From Phragmites australis (Eukaryota; Streptophyta; Magnoliopsida; Poales; Poaceae), in assembly GCF_958298935.1 (NCBI RefSeq), contig NC_084942.1:18793501-18857500 (forward strand): a DNA stretch of 64,000 nt, read 5' to 3'. Under the pieces are notes generated by a model. The model was not told the DNA's origin. It did not search any database and worked only from the letters and a program-made list of their open reading frames with translations. A program made the translations under genes and the position numbers. Shown one piece after another: positions 46,163 through 58,941 of this stretch (position 1 is its first letter; each line of letters opens with the position of its first letter).

Positions 46163-46458
46163 ATCTGTTTGTTTGTTATTTCTGTTTTTGCCTAAATGTA
46201 ATTTCTCTGGTGCCAGAGTTAGAAGTTCAAATAAATAAATTATTAAAAAGTGGTTTATAAAGAAATCAGAAATTTATTTACGAGAAATAAAATAGAAGTC
46301 GAGAAGCTGATTGAATGTAGCTTTTTTAAGAAGTTACGTGCTAAAAAGTTAAAAAAAGTTTATAAAAACTAACAACTAAAATTTAAAATAGCTTTTTAGA
46401 AAAATCAAAAACATAGTTTTTAAAAAAAATCAAAAACAAAAGCAGCAAACAAACAGAC
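46163..46458. mobile_element. MITE-like element with TCTGTTTGTTTG terminal inverted repeats
   Basis: The left end ATCTGTTTGTTTGTTATTTC is matched by the right end, which on the other strand reads GTCTGTTTGTTTGCTGCTTT. Both continue into TGTTTTTG. The interior is AT-rich and has no coding. Similar (AAACAAACAGAC) ends occur at 60,749-60,759. Size and ends fit a hAT-like MITE; no target duplication was resolved. Confidence 0.55.
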
Positions 46459-47353
46459 CATTTAAGTCCATTGCACTGGTAACGTGCAGGAACATGATGT
46501 CACTAGAGCTTAGAGATGCAACTCCATATGTCCTTACACACGGATGAGCTATCTCAGTTATTTATCTCTCTCGTGATACATATCAATTTATTGATTCTCT
46601 CATATATCTATAATTTTTTTCACTTACATATCTAAGTACAAATCTCAAAATAAATAAATCATCTTAATAAACTATGTGTCTATGTACCCTAGTAAAATAT
46701 TTATATTCGAACTCGGGACCTTGACATTTCTGACAACACTAAATGATATGGAGTGAACAATTTCACACTTACCTCTTCGAAAACATATCACTCTTTGAAC
46801 ATGTCACGGTCTCCAACGAGAGACGTAAACCATCAAATATGTTAGTTAAAAAGTATAGAACAAGTTATATTTTCAAAGTGCTCCTTGTGAAGAAAATTAT
46901 AATCATTAATGGTACTACTTTTGTGTGGCCAGTCTACATAGTCTTGCACACAATTGCAGTCAAAGTTAAGAAAACAATGACCATTTGATTCTTAAAATGT
47001 TACATATTTTCAGACAAAGAGAGTACGAAATATTCTTCCTACGTAAATCTGTACCAAAAAATCATATATTTAAAATGAGTAGGAATTGACACAGTTCATC
47101 TCGTGTCACGAGAAAAGAAAATAAGGCGGCATTTTTCAATTTATGCTAAAAATATTTTTTGTTAGTTCATGTCATGTCGCGAAAAAAAAAGCAAACCGTC
47201 AACCTCGGTATTACAACACATCGAGTAGCACTTCGACGGCCTCGAGGTGCTCGGTCTGCGCTCACGATCTAAAATATTAATTACGTAATTATATATGTAT
47301 AATCGTTATCGGATATACTTATATGTATTTATCTATCAAAAACTAGTCAAACA
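46459..47353. other. AT-rich intergenic stretch
   Basis: No gene or clear repeat. The frame at 46,743-46,988 has no recognisable domain. Confidence 0.4.
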
Positions 47354-50212
47354 TGTTTTAAATAGCCTAGTGATAATTTAGAACACTTTAGAGAATTCCT
47401 AAATACTTTGGAGAAAGAAAAAAACAGAAGGATTATGATAAGAGGAGACTTAGGAAAATTTTAGCAAAAAAACCTCTCGCAATATGACTGGAGTCACTCA
47501 TGGTCTGATCATCAGGTGCGCTACCACGTGGGCTGCCACGTGGATTTTTCACGATTTGACCGCCTGAGCTTGAGGTCTGATCGCCAGCACACAGAGGCTC
47601 GGGTTAAGTAGATCGATCACTTTTTTTTCTTTCTCCCTCTCACTTTTCTCTCACTCGACCCTAGAGAGAGAAATAGAGGCCTGTTCACCGCGTTTGGAGG
47701 CTAGAGATTAGAGGTGGGAACTCCCACGAGCTTTCTGGAGAACTTCTCCAAATTTCCATCGCTTCTCCCTCGCCGGAGACCAGTTCATCGACCTCATGCT
47801 CATCAATCTCTCCGGGAGTCGATCCATGAATTAGAGCCTCCCCGAACCATTCCAATCCAATAGAAAACTTCTATAAGCTGAGGTGAGCTATCCCCTACCG
47901 TTTCACTATTTTTTTTCCGAGCTCAATTCGACCCTTATGTCGTTTAGGCCCAAGTTCAACCTAGCCTAGAACCAATACATGAGGTATTTTGAATTTAGCT
48001 CGGTGAATGATATCCAAATCACTTTAGGAACACAACACTAGTCCCATAGAGCATTTTGGTATCTTTTGTTGTCGAAGGTTTCGCCGGAGTCCTCGCCGCT
48101 GACCCCCCAAAGGCGCTGTCGACAATGTCTGACGGTCTGACCGCCACTAGGGTCGGTCTGATCGCCAGTTAGGATCGAAGAATCCAAGTTAAAAATTTAT
48201 ACATGAGATTGACCACCATTAGGGTCGGTCTGATCGTTGGTGAGCGGTCTGATCGCCACCATGCCTACGGTCAAACCGCTAGAGGCCAAAACTCTCTGCT
48301 GGTCGTCGGTCAGACTGTCACCTCTACATCGGTCTGACTGCCAGCCTGTTAAGGCTAGGTATACTTAGTTACCTTGTTCTAAGGTTTTGAACTTCAAAAC
48401 CCTAATCACTTAGCGGTCATTTGCAAATGTTTTCAAAACACGACCCTCTATTATACTTCAAGCATGCATCATTTGCATGTTTTTCCATCGTTCATTTGTT
48501 AATGCAATGCATTTTGATTCATTTAGAGGGCGTTGTGCCGATGGTCCAAACGAGTGAAGGCGACGCTAATCTTCCGGAGTTTTGTGAGTATTGTGCGGGA
48601 AGTATCAGGCAAACCCCATAGCAGCAAGGCAAGTATCTAAGTATATTGCATCATTTGATTTGAATTGTGAAGTCTAAAATTGATAAATTATGTTTTATGT
48701 AAGTTTGCATGCTGAATGAGTTGATGCTAGGCTTATATGGCTTATATGGGTAGACCCTATGTGATGTATTTTTCTACCTTGGTTATTTGACAATCTATAT
48801 CCTTGTAGCCTTGATAATATTTTTATGTCTAAATTGAAAGTTATTCGAAATACTTAGCAATACATAGGTCCTCGGTAGAAGTAAAGCGATGGTGCAACTA
48901 TTGTTTGCGAGCTTAGGGCTTACTTATTGTTTACAAATAGTGATCACAACGTCGATGGTGGGATGAGACAAGATGTGAGCAGTGTTAGGGGTGTCTTCTG
49001 CCTTAGAGGAGTTCCTTAGGGTAGTTCGGGAGAGGAGCACGGAAACCATAGACCGCTTTGCATCAGTTAAGCACCGTTCATCGGTCCAGTTGGCTTTAGC
49101 ACTTTTCATACTTACTACATGTTGCATATGGAAATGTTAAGTCGAATACCTTTGTAGTTATGACCTTTTGGCATGCGAGTCGATGGTGTGAGCGGGCGGG
49201 TTTGTATGGGTATTCAGTCTGCTCCGGGAGTAGTTCTTGATGACCCTCGCACCTATCAATGCATGATTAAATGGTTGGAGCTTATTAGGAAAGGTTGACA
49301 TGAGTACCCTTTGCGTGGGCCTGTGTGGACACGTGAGTCGTATGATCCTCAAGTCGTGTAGGTAAAGGAGTACCCCCTGTAGGGTGTAAAAATAATTTGA
49401 ATTATCGCGCTCTCAGTCATGAGCATGCTTCTGTCCATTTGCGTCGGTCGTAGAATTATGAATGTGGGGTGGTGGTATGGATGGGATGTGGGTAATGTTG
49501 ATGGCTGTCTATTGATGTATTATTGTGGTTCTATTTACATTTATGTACAGATTGGTAGTTACAGGTTTATAAGAGTACATTGGTTATGTTTAGATGCTCG
49601 CACATATGTGTCTACCTTGTGGGTGCATATATTTTAATCAATCTTGTGGTATTTTTTCTTGCTAATAGCCCAATGCATAATCATTGGAGTCGGGTTATCT
49701 ATATATATTCTGTATGGATTAAGTCTTGCGAGTACCTTTATACTCAGCTGCTCTATAGGTTTTGCATGTGGGGAAAAGGTAGTGTTTGGCTACTTCGCGC
49801 TCGCCGATGCTAGCGGCGGGAATGAGTAGGCAACCACTCGGAGGTCGTGCTTTTGGGGTGAAGCCTAAGGGCATATGGCTTCACGCATTTTTTACTGTCT
49901 TTAGCTTTTATTTTTGCTACGTAGTTTCTCTTTTGGCTAGGAGTTGATCAGTTTTAGTATCCTCCTAGATCTCTTTTGTTGTAAATTGTTAAACTTGTAC
50001 ATGGTTAAGAACTTGTAATATGATTTAATTACTCACTTTTTATTAAGCTTGGTTTATAATTTCTTATGTTGGAAAGGTATGTGTTCTGATCTTAGGCGTA
50101 AAAAACGTGCCGAGACTACCGAGATGATATTCTGGTTAATTGTTGAAATCGTGATTAAGTAAATGATTGACTTAGTAATTAACTAAAATGTTATTTGGAC
50201 GGTTTTCCCACA
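47354..50212 (+). repeat. 5' LTR of the gypsy element
   Basis: The 3' end ...GGTTTTCCCACA at 50,212 is placed by the following primer-binding site. The 5' end is uncertain; TGTTTTAAATAGCC at 47,354 is my best guess. It contains repeated GGTCTGACCGCC / GGTCGGTCTGATCGCC-type motifs at 47,505-48,335. Confidence 0.55.
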
Positions 50213-50227
50213 GCTGGTATCATAGCC
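50213..50227 (+). promoter_or_regulatory. Primer-binding site of the gypsy element
   Basis: GCTGGTATCATAGCC directly after the LTR resembles the tRNA-iMet complement TGGTATCAGAGC with a change. Confidence 0.65.
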
Positions 50228-50974
50228 TAATTTAATGAAGTAGCCTAAAAACACTTAGAACGTGGCTTAGTAAAATGTCAAATCCACTAAGCAACCTATT
50301 AAAAAAAATTTATGTCTCCACATGATTAATATGTATGAACTTGTTATATTATGCCCCTAAGTGTAATGCGTTATTGTGTGCGATGCTTATGTCATTTAGT
50401 TTCGTATTGTGATGTTCCTTGTCATGAATCATGTTGCATCAATGAAAAAGGTAAGGAACACATCCTGATGGTAGTAAATATCGAGGGCTCAATCAGTGCA
50501 AGGTAGGGCCCTGATGTGTCCCGTATGGTGATGGTACGGGAAGTGAAGATATTAACCATAATGTATGAACATTCATCATACGATGGTAGATATTGTCGTC
50601 TACCCATGTGACGTTTACATAGGGTGTCTTGTGAGGTGATGGTATGAGACATGAATACATTGGCAACAATGTATGAAATGATGCTTGTGCAACTCACACT
50701 GTTCGTGCGAGAAATAAAAGGGTAGAATGAAGGGTGATGATTGAAAACTATTGTACGTATAAATGCCTGTAATCTTGATGTTTGTTGCAGGGAGTCGTGT
50801 ACGAGAAAGAAACGTGTAGATAGGAATCGAGTATACCTTTATTTTCTGTAGCTCATATGCATGCATTTTTTCAAATACACGGTGTTATGGGGTCCAAGTA
50901 AAGGATATCTGGCTAATGCTATTATACTATGTCAGAGTTTGACTTTTCCCTCTTCATCTTATTATCACAACAGG

Positions 50975-53393
50975 ATGAGAACCCGCCAAAATCTCAGAGA
51001 CCTTCCTGAGGGTTCCAATGAGAACAACCCTTCATCGTCTCCACCGCCTAGTATGACAGATGTTCTTATGCAGATCGAACAAAACCGTTAAGCTCAGACG
51101 ACGCTCCTCAAGGCTCTCGTGCGCAACATAGCCCCTCATTGAGGAGATGGGGCCAGGCGCCGAGATGACTTCTTGGATTTTCTACGGACTCAATCGCCTA
51201 CCTTCACACGTGTTGAGGACCCCCTCGATTCTAATCATTGGCTTCGCACCATCGTGCAGAAGCTCACGCTCCTTCGGTGCGAGGACCATGAGAAGGAGCT
51301 CTTCGCCGCCCATCAGCTCTAAGGGGCGACAGACGCTTGGTGGTCTAACTTTTTGTCCATGCACCCCGCCAATCATAGGGTGTCTTGGACGGAGTTCCGC
51401 TAAGCATTCCATTACTTTCAAATTCCTAAGGGCCTTATGGAGATCAAGAGGCGGGAATTTATGGACCTCAAGCAAGGAGACAGATTGGTGATGGAGTATG
51501 TTTAGGTGTTCAACCACATTATACAGTATGCTCATGATGAAGTCAACACCGATGAGAGAAATCAATACCGCTTTGTGAACGACCTCAACTCCAAGATGCA
51601 AGACCGGCTATTGGCTCATGAGTTCACCAACTTCAACAAGCTAGTGAGCACATCTCTCACGATGGAGTTCAAGCTGAAGGACCACTAGGAGGAGAAGAAG
51701 TGCAAGAGGGTTCCGTCACCTTCTATAGGTAGGGGCTCTCAACGTGCACAGATGGAGAGTCAGCCTCCTCCATCTCATGTTTCGGCCTTGACTGCTCCAC
51801 AGCTGATGTGGACGGTGCGACGTCCATCCTTCTCCGCTCTGTACGGACATCCTCCGAGACCCGTCGGTTCTCAAACGAGTGTGACTGGTGGTCCCGGCGG
51901 CTCGTGCTACAACTGTGGGTGCGTTGGGCATTATGTGTGTGATTGCCCTTATCCAAAGCTAGGAGCCGTGGTGATTGCTCCAAGGTCGTCACTGTCAGCT
52001 CAACCCCCTCAGTAAGCCTCCCAAGCTACGTACGTCCCTAAGTGTGGCCGAGTGCGCTACACCATCGCCGAGGAAGCTCATGAGAAAGATAACGTGTTGA
52101 TAGGTATGTTATTTGTGAATTCATGCCCTGCAATTGTACTTTTTGGTTCTGGTGCATCTCATTGTTTTGTCAAAGAGATTTACGTCTCGAGTCACAGCAT
52201 GTCACCAAGATTTTACCTTCCTCTTATCATATTGATGTACCCGGTGTTATATTGAGAACCAGCTGTGTCGTTTCTTTAGCTGAGATTCTAATTGAGGAAG
52301 TTCAGTTTTCTGCAAACTTGATCCTGCTGGACACTAGAGGAATGGATGCCGTATTGGGAATGAATTGGCTTGCCAAAAATAAGGCTGTTATTGATTGTGC
52401 TCCTAGGACTGTCACTCTTAATATCATGTCCGACACCCAAGTCCATTTGAAGCTTAAGGAGATCCATCCTTGCTTTTATGCCCTGCAAGGCGTCTTAGCC
52501 ATGGATCTTCTGAGTATTCCGGTTGTTTGTGAATTTTCTGATGTCTTCCTAGAAGAGTTACCAAGAATGCCGCCCGACCGAGCGGTAGAATTCTCAATTG
52601 ATATTTTTCCTAGAACGGCCCTAATTTTGAAGAAGTCTTATAAGATGCCGCCAAAAGAGTTAGTTGAGTTGAAGAAACAAATTCAAGAGTTGCTTTCAAA
52701 GGGTTTCATTCGTCTTAGTTCTTCACCTTGGGGGTGTTCGGTACTCTTTGTGAAGAAAAAGGATGGTACTCTGTGGATGTGTGTTGATTACCGTCCGTTA
52801 AATGATGACGTGGTCAAGAATAAGTATCCGCTTCCTAGGATCGATATTCTATTCGATCAGTTGACCAGTGCTCAGATTTTCTCGAAGATTGACTTGAGAC
52901 TGGGCTATCATCAAATCAAGGTCCGACAGGAAGATATTCCAAGGACAGCTTTCTCGACTCGTTACGGACTTTATGAGTTCACCGTCATGTCCTTTGGCTT
53001 GATGAATGTGCTGGCATTCTTTATGTATTTGATGAACAATGTGTTTATGGAGGGACTTGACAATGCTATGGTTTTCATCGACGACATTCTTATATACTCT
53101 AAGACTGAGGAAGAGCATGCAGAGCACCTCCGTGTTGTACTTGGTCACTTTCGAGATCACCAACTATATGCCAAGTTCAGCAAGTGCGAGTTTTAGCTCA
53201 AGGAGGTCGCTTTTCTGGATCATGTGTTGTCTGAAAATGGTATAGCAGTTGACCCGAGTAAGGTGCAGGAGATTCTCAATTCGGTTCAACCCAAGAATTT
53301 CACTGATATCCGGAGTTTTCTCAGACTTATGGGCTATTACCGCCGGTTCATCGAGAATTTCTTCAAGATTGCCAAGCCAATGACTGAGCTATT
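50975..53393 (+). pseudogene. Broken gypsy gag-pol (gag, zinc knuckle, protease, RT)
   Basis: Gag from the ATG at 50,975 (MRTRQNLRDLPEGSNENN) has stops at about 51,089, 51,140 and later. Zinc knuckle CYNCGCVGHYVCDC (CX2CX4HX4C) is at about 51,908. The protease block [10 protein letters not shown] (Asp of DSG changed to Gly) is at about 52,150. The longest frame, 52,123-53,196, carries WVDY-type RT blocks: [32 protein letters not shown], and [11 protein letters not shown] with the YVDD-like box intact as FIDD. A stop follows KCEF, then MGYYRRFIENFFKIAKPMTE to the break. Confidence 0.85.
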
Positions 53394-54943
53394 TGTAGGG
53401 ATCGGTGACGTCCTAAGATGAGGGTGAATTATGACACTTAAAACTATTTTAGCTCCAAAAATAACACAAGATAAACCTATATCAAATTCTATCTAAATAT
53501 ACTCTAGATTTATCTAGCATGTCTACTCTATCGATCAAAGTATTTGGAACCTATCTAAGAAGTTAAATTGCAAATAAGTAAATACGGAAACATAAATAAG
53601 GTAGAGAGAGCAAACTCCCTGGCACAAGTTTTTTTTCCCATGATATCGATGGCATGAATGTCACCCCTAATTCACATTGGATCTCCACAAAGGATATGCT
53701 TCCGGTCGGCACCCAGTCATGACCTTTGAGCCACAAAGTCACAAAGACAAGGCCTCCACCTAGATGAGCCACCAAACTACCAAGGCAAGGTCTCACCACT
53801 AGTCTCTCTTTCGATTCCTCGCTGCCGTGATCACTTCAGAGCTTGAGCCACAAAGGCAAGGGTCTCCGCGTCCCCGCACAATCGGCTTGCCGCCGCTCCA
53901 CACCAAGTCGGAGGGTCAAAAGGCTTACCGGCGAGTCACCAAGACTCCAAGGTCCCGGCGTACCAAGAGGTACACTGTTGGATCACTCCTTAATCCACTC
54001 TCTAGGCAGCAATCACCTAGCAACTCACTCTCTAAGTCTATAAGCACTAATCACTCACTAATCTTGTGCTTAATCGCCTTGGATAATCACTTTAAGCACT
54101 TTGGTGGCTTGGATGTCTTCTCAGGTGTACACGAACTTCTCAGGACTCCAACACACTCAAATGACTTAGTGGAGGGGTATTTATAGTCTCAAACTCGCAC
54201 ACTAGCCGTTAACCCAATGACTCTGAAAAGTTGTTAACATCGGATGATTCAGTGAGAACAATAGTACTAACATCGGATCATCCGATGACTACTTCCTTAG
54301 AAATTAGCCGTTGGAACCCCATTCAAGCCTCTGTGGACACCGGACACTCTGGTATATACTCCATCTTCATCACCGGACTTTCCAGTGAGTATATCTTAGC
54401 CATCCGAGCCAACATCTTCTCTGTAAAAATTGCTCTGGTGCCTTCTTCGGTGTCTTCTCCGGTGCTTATCATATCATCACCAGACCATCCGATTAGGTCA
54501 CTGCATTCTCCCATTTATCAACAATGCTCCGGTGATTTCCTCCGGTGTGTTCAAATCAATCGTCGGAATATTCGATGGGGTCTTCTGCTTTTTTTTCATA
54601 TTTGCACTGTCCATTATCCGGTGTATTATCCGGTGTTGCCTTGCTTCGTCACTGGACTATCCGATGAGGCTTTCATGCATATGTCCCCCTTTGACAGAGA
54701 TGCTCCGGTGAGTGCAAATACCCGGAGCACCGGATCATCCGGATAGTCATTTTTCCTGAAAAAATTTTCAATTCAACTAAACTTTGTCCCAACTTCGATG
54801 GCTTCTTTATGTATTGCATCCATGAGATCTACTGACATATTCTTGACAAACATATTAGTCACAATGACTATATTATCATTAATCACCAAAATCACAATTA
54901 TAACCTAATTACATGCCGTTCATATCATAGTTGTTTTGTCCCA
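53394..54943 (-). mobile_element. Sirevirus solo LTR, minus orientation
   Basis: Its left end TGTAGGGATC...GAGGGTGAAT is the reverse complement of the end of the full Sirevirus LTR (...ATTCACCCCCTCTAGTCG...CCAACA). It carries the palindrome CATCGGATCATCCGATG at 54,271-54,287 and more CCGGTG/CACCGG motifs to 54,750. The minus-strand TATAAATACC lies near 54,178. The right end is tentatively at ...GTCCCA (54,943), with CTATT / CTATC as possible flanking repeats. No coding part is present. Confidence 0.7.
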
Positions 54944-55481
54944 CTATCAAAAATAACTTTATTACTTTTGTTGCTGGATGTGTGTGAGCCTCCATATAAA
55001 AAAAAAGTACAAAGCCACTTATGAATTCTAATCCAATTATACTTCCATGTCTAACGATGCATTTGAGTAATGGATATTAATACATTTGAGACAAATTAAC
55101 AAATATTGTACTCTATCCATAGTCATACTGCCAGACATTTTACCTTATGATCTTCGGTTTGCTAATTTAGTATGGTTTGCATTTAGTGTCTATCTGACCC
55201 CTGTATTAGAAATAGAAATCATGATTCAAATTGCTGCCAGCACACAAAGCAGAGGCTAACTAATTTTTAGTTAGTTACTGTTAAACTATGTTTTTCCTCC
55301 TTTTCTTCTGCTGGCGTTCGAATCTGCTATTATCCCACTGCGGGAACCTTATACGGACTCAAGTTTATTCAGTGCGACTATTTCATTCGTTCCTATTGGC
55401 TGTGCTCACTTCCTTCTCCTGCCATCTAATTCATATATCACAAAATCTAAAAATATACTCAGGTTCTAATGAAATAAAGAG
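54944..55481. other. AT-rich intergenic stretch
   Basis: No gene. ACTCAG|GTTCTAATG just before 55,482 looks like an old intron acceptor of the following pseudogene. Confidence 0.35.
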
Positions 55482-56390
55482 ATGATGATAGCACTGCAGC
55501 TCCCTATGCTTACATTCACCTATGCTGAAATCTATGAAGATCACTATATCGCATGCATTGAATTTTATCCGGATATAAATTTATTCATAGCAGATGCCTC
55601 ACGTGAGAAACTCTGCGGTTCTCCCGCACCCTCTCAACATGCCGCTTAAGAGTCAGCTGCTCTCCAAGCAATACAATTTATAGAATCAGACCACCAAACG
55701 TAGCTCCGTTATTTCAACTTCAAGCAGAAGCAACAGTTGCTCGATTAAAACACAAGCCTGCTAAACATGATAAAGAAACACACCAAAGGCATCAAAACCA
55801 TCAGCCAGCGTTGGAACAGGTCCCTCAACGAACTTGCGAGAGCATACCAGCTGTGCGATACCAGCGTCTTCTGTGAAGCCTATTGCAATTCTGAAATAAC
55901 AAACAACCCAAATATCCTACACATCATCACAGAGCTACACCCAGTTATGCAGCAGCTTTCCAACACACTTGAAGAATCAACAACCTTGTTCCAGCGAACG
56001 TGCTTTCAGCACGGTGGTAAGGCCAGAGTATTGAGCCGAGCCCACCTGGGCTTCAAGTCCAGGTGACGCACGGGAGGATCTGATTTATTTCGGATTTCTC
56101 CGGTTTCTCTGGCGTGACGCTACAGAAAGGATTACGACGTGCTCGTCGTCTTCGGGATTCTTGTTGGATCCTGGTGATCTTTGGATGGACGCTTCCTTCA
56201 AGCTGTGTGTAGTTGTAGGGCTAGCATGTGCGTGCGTTAGGTGTGAGTGCGTGTGTGTGGAGTGAGTGCGCGCGTTCATGTTCAGATACTACAGCTGTAT
56301 TCAGTGGTGAAGAGTCAAAAAAAAAAAAAACAACCTTGTTCCAGGAACATGGCGTGTGCCCATTTAATGTAGCTTATCAACCATGAGTCC
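55482..56390 (+). pseudogene. dsRBD-like protein pseudogene, split by a SINE
   Basis: From the ATG at 55,482 the frame reads LTFTYAEIYEDHYIACIEFY, then ESAALQAIQFIESD, which has the strand and C-terminal helix pattern of a double-stranded-RNA-binding fold. Later comes IITELHPVMQQLSNTLEEST. The same order of blocks occurs in the minus-strand gene at 60,878-61,471 (EKDAAYRALLYFQT; HLEDINIMVTHVQQLTD), so the two are distant paralogues. In-frame stops at about 55,647, near 55,709 and 55,748, and the SINE at 55,995-56,330 break it. After the SINE the frame continues briefly (EHGVCPFNVAYQP). Function of the family is unknown to me. Confidence 0.5.
55995..56330 (+). mobile_element. SINE (tRNA-derived) insertion
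   Basis: The 336-bp insert is flanked by the perfect direct repeat CAACCTTGTTCCAG at 55,981-55,994 and 56,331-56,344 and ends in a 14-A tail. Near its start GGTGGTAAGGCC and GGGCTTCAAGTCCAGG resemble the A and B boxes of a tRNA-derived Pol III promoter. It has no coding capacity. Length and structure fit a plant SINE in plus orientation. Confidence 0.85.
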
Positions 56391-57474
56391 ATGACCTCGC
56401 TGTCCCATAGGACACAACCGCTACTTTTGCTTCTATGTAAGATACAAACCTATCTATAGTTAATCACACTTCCCTAAGTTTATAAGGTACTCTATTATAT
56501 CTAATATGTGCCCTAGACTTACAAATATACATAGCTTCATAGTGCCATGCTGCTTCATCCATGGTTTTATAATGTCATGCTATTGTAAAAAAATATGGTA
56601 TTGTATGGTTTGATCATAATAACTATGTCCTCTATATAATCAATATGGTGTACTACACAAAGGCCCCATTTGGTTGCTGTAATCGTTTCGGATTCTCGAC
56701 CTTTTCGAATCCAATAGCCAAATGGTCAAGCGAGAAGCGATTCTGAACAGCTCTAGTCAAGGATCAGCAGAGAATCGTTGAAATGGCTGGGAGGCCGTTT
56801 CTCACCAATTCTCCCAATTCAGCCCCTGTTACAAGATACCTAAAAGAATCTATCTCTTTTCCCTATAGGTTTATACCTTCTAAAAGGCTTAAAAAATCTA
56901 CCAATTTTTATGTAGGTTCTATAATCCATAAGCAATCTATGTTAACTGGTTGCATAAAACTATATTTTTTTCACAAAAATAGTTTCACAAAACTACAACT
57001 ATTTTGCACAAAATAGTTGTAGTTTTATTAAAAAAAAATGTAATTTTGTGTTAATAGCGGCACAAGTACTTGTAGTTTTATGAAATTCGTTCCAGAAGTT
57101 GTAGTTTGTGATAGTTAGATGTAAATAGTCATAGTTTTGTGAAATTTACTCAATTAAAATTAATTAAAGTTGACTATTTTTGCACCTTTCATGAATTTTT
57201 AGAGTTTTAAAAGGATTTCCAAAAATTAGAAAAAATTCACTAATATTCATCTTAATTAATGGATTAATTTCAAAATTATCTGTAGGTCTAAGTTATATTG
57301 TGAAATTTTAAGTGTCTTCACATGACCTCACTTTTCATAAATTTGATCAATTCCAATTAAATTCAAATGCATGCAACACTTGCTCAAAAACTATCAGAGA
57401 TGATACTCATGTTGTATATGTATGTCAATTGTTGTTATTGTAAAAAACCAAAAAAATAGCATATCAACAACGAA
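56391..57474. other. AT-rich sequence with a transposon-like start
   Basis: GGCCCCATTTGGTTGCTGTA at 56,662 resembles the terminus of grass DNA transposons (Tourist/hAT type), followed by short inverted GATTCTCGA/GAATCC segments. No partner end was resolved. No gene. Confidence 0.35.
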
Positions 57475-58941
57475 CAAAATGGTCAACTGGACCACCATCC
57501 TCTCTATCAAGAAAGTGAATCTAGAGATTTAACCAAACAATTTTCAGATGTAATTCTGATTCACCAGATAATCGTTTTCAAGAAGAATTCAGAATCGAAA
57601 TATTTCTAAAAGAATCTAGATTCATACCAAATACGCTAAAAGCAGACAATTTTTATTGTGAGTTGTTTGTGGTATATGACATCATAGACGTTGCTGTTGT
57701 TGCATGGGGTGACGTGAATAGCTGTCATCGTAGACGATTTAATTTTTATGTTAAGAATTGTCTAGAATATTGGCTAACACAAACGGTTGGAGCCATTTGG
57801 AACCAAGAATTACTTAGTAGCAAGGACACTTGTTTTGCTGACACAATATATAGGAGTACGCTGTGAAGTAGCTAGCCTACATTGCTAGTGGCTTTTCCAC
57901 ACGGTACAAGTTAAGGTTGTTGGTGTGTCACTGTAGCTACACAAAGTGGAAAACCTCTATTAGACGACAAAATGGTCAATTATACCATCATCCTCTCTAT
58001 CAAGAAATTGTATCTAGAGATTTAACTAAACAATTTTGTAGAGGTGATTATGATTCACCAGATAATCGTTTTCAGGAAGAATTCAGAATCGAATTTTTTT
58101 TAAGAGAATCTAGATTCATACCAAATACGGTAGTTTTTATTGTGAGTTGTTTGTGGTATATGACATCATGGATGTTGCTGTTGTTGCATGGGGTGACGTG
58201 AATAGCTGTCATCATAGACAATTTAATTTTTATGTTGAGAATTGTCTAGAATATTAGTTAACACAGACGGTTTAGAGCCATTTGAAACCAAGAATTACTT
58301 AGTAGCAAGGACACTTGTTTTGCTGACATGATATATAGGAGTACACTATGAATTAGCTAGCCTACACTGCTAGTGACTTTTCCACACGGTACATGTTAAG
58401 GTTGTTGGTGTGTCACTGTAGCTACACAAAGTGGAAAACCTCCATTAGTCGACAAAATGGTCAATTACACCACCATCATTTCTATCAAAAAACTGAATTT
58501 AGAGATTTAACCAAACAATTTTCAGAGGTGATTCTGATTCACCAGATAATCGTTTTCAAGAAGAATTCAGAATCAAAATATTTCTAAGAGAATCTAGATT
58601 CATATCAAATACGCTCAAAGCAGACAGTTTTTATTGTGAGTTGTTTGTGGTATATAACATTATGGATGTTGCTGTTGTTGCATGGGGTGACATGAATAGC
58701 TGTTATCGTAGACGATTTAATTTTTATGTTGAGAATTGTCTAGAATATTGGTTAACACGGACGGTTTGGAGCTATTTAGCACTAAAAATTACTGAGTAGC
58801 GAGGACACTTGTTTTGCTGACACGATATATAGATTACCCTGTGAAGTAGCTTAGCCTACATTGCTAGTGGCTTTTTCACGCGGTACACGTTAGGGTTGTT
58901 GGCGTGTCACTGTAGCTACACAAATCGGAAAACCTCCACTA
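57475..58941. repeat. Three tandem ~490-bp repeat units
   Basis: Units begin with CAAAATGGTCAA at 57,475, 57,968 and 58,453 (periods 493 and 485), and the third ends near 58,941 at a further copy of GGAAAACCTCCACTAG. All three share ACCAGATAATCGTTTTCA, GTTGCTGTTGTTGCATGGGG and TGTCACTGTAGCTACACAAA. Each unit contains GATTCATACCAAATACG, which looks like an inverted, diverged copy of the transposon-like start at 56,662. Open frames (57,663-57,866, 58,393-58,587) are copies of one another and carry no known domain. Confidence 0.85.

Larger units (their letters stand above)
47354..53393 (+). mobile_element. Ty3/gypsy retrotransposon, 5' part only
   Basis: A long LTR-like region is followed by a primer-binding site, a decayed gag with zinc knuckle, protease and most of RT in gypsy order. 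Homology stops inside RT/RNase H at ~53,393, where a reverse-oriented Sirevirus LTR begins. Integrase and the 3' LTR are not found after it, so the element is truncated. The ~2.9-kb LTR and the Gag/RT type suggest the chromovirus Del/Tekay group. Confidence 0.75.

Noticed and set aside
51182..51601. 139-codon minus-strand frame
   Set aside because: Antisense to the decayed gypsy gag; the plus strand explains the sequence.
57475..58941. CRISPR-like direct repeats
   Set aside because: Units are ~490 bp without short repeat/unique spacer structure, and this is plant nuclear DNA.
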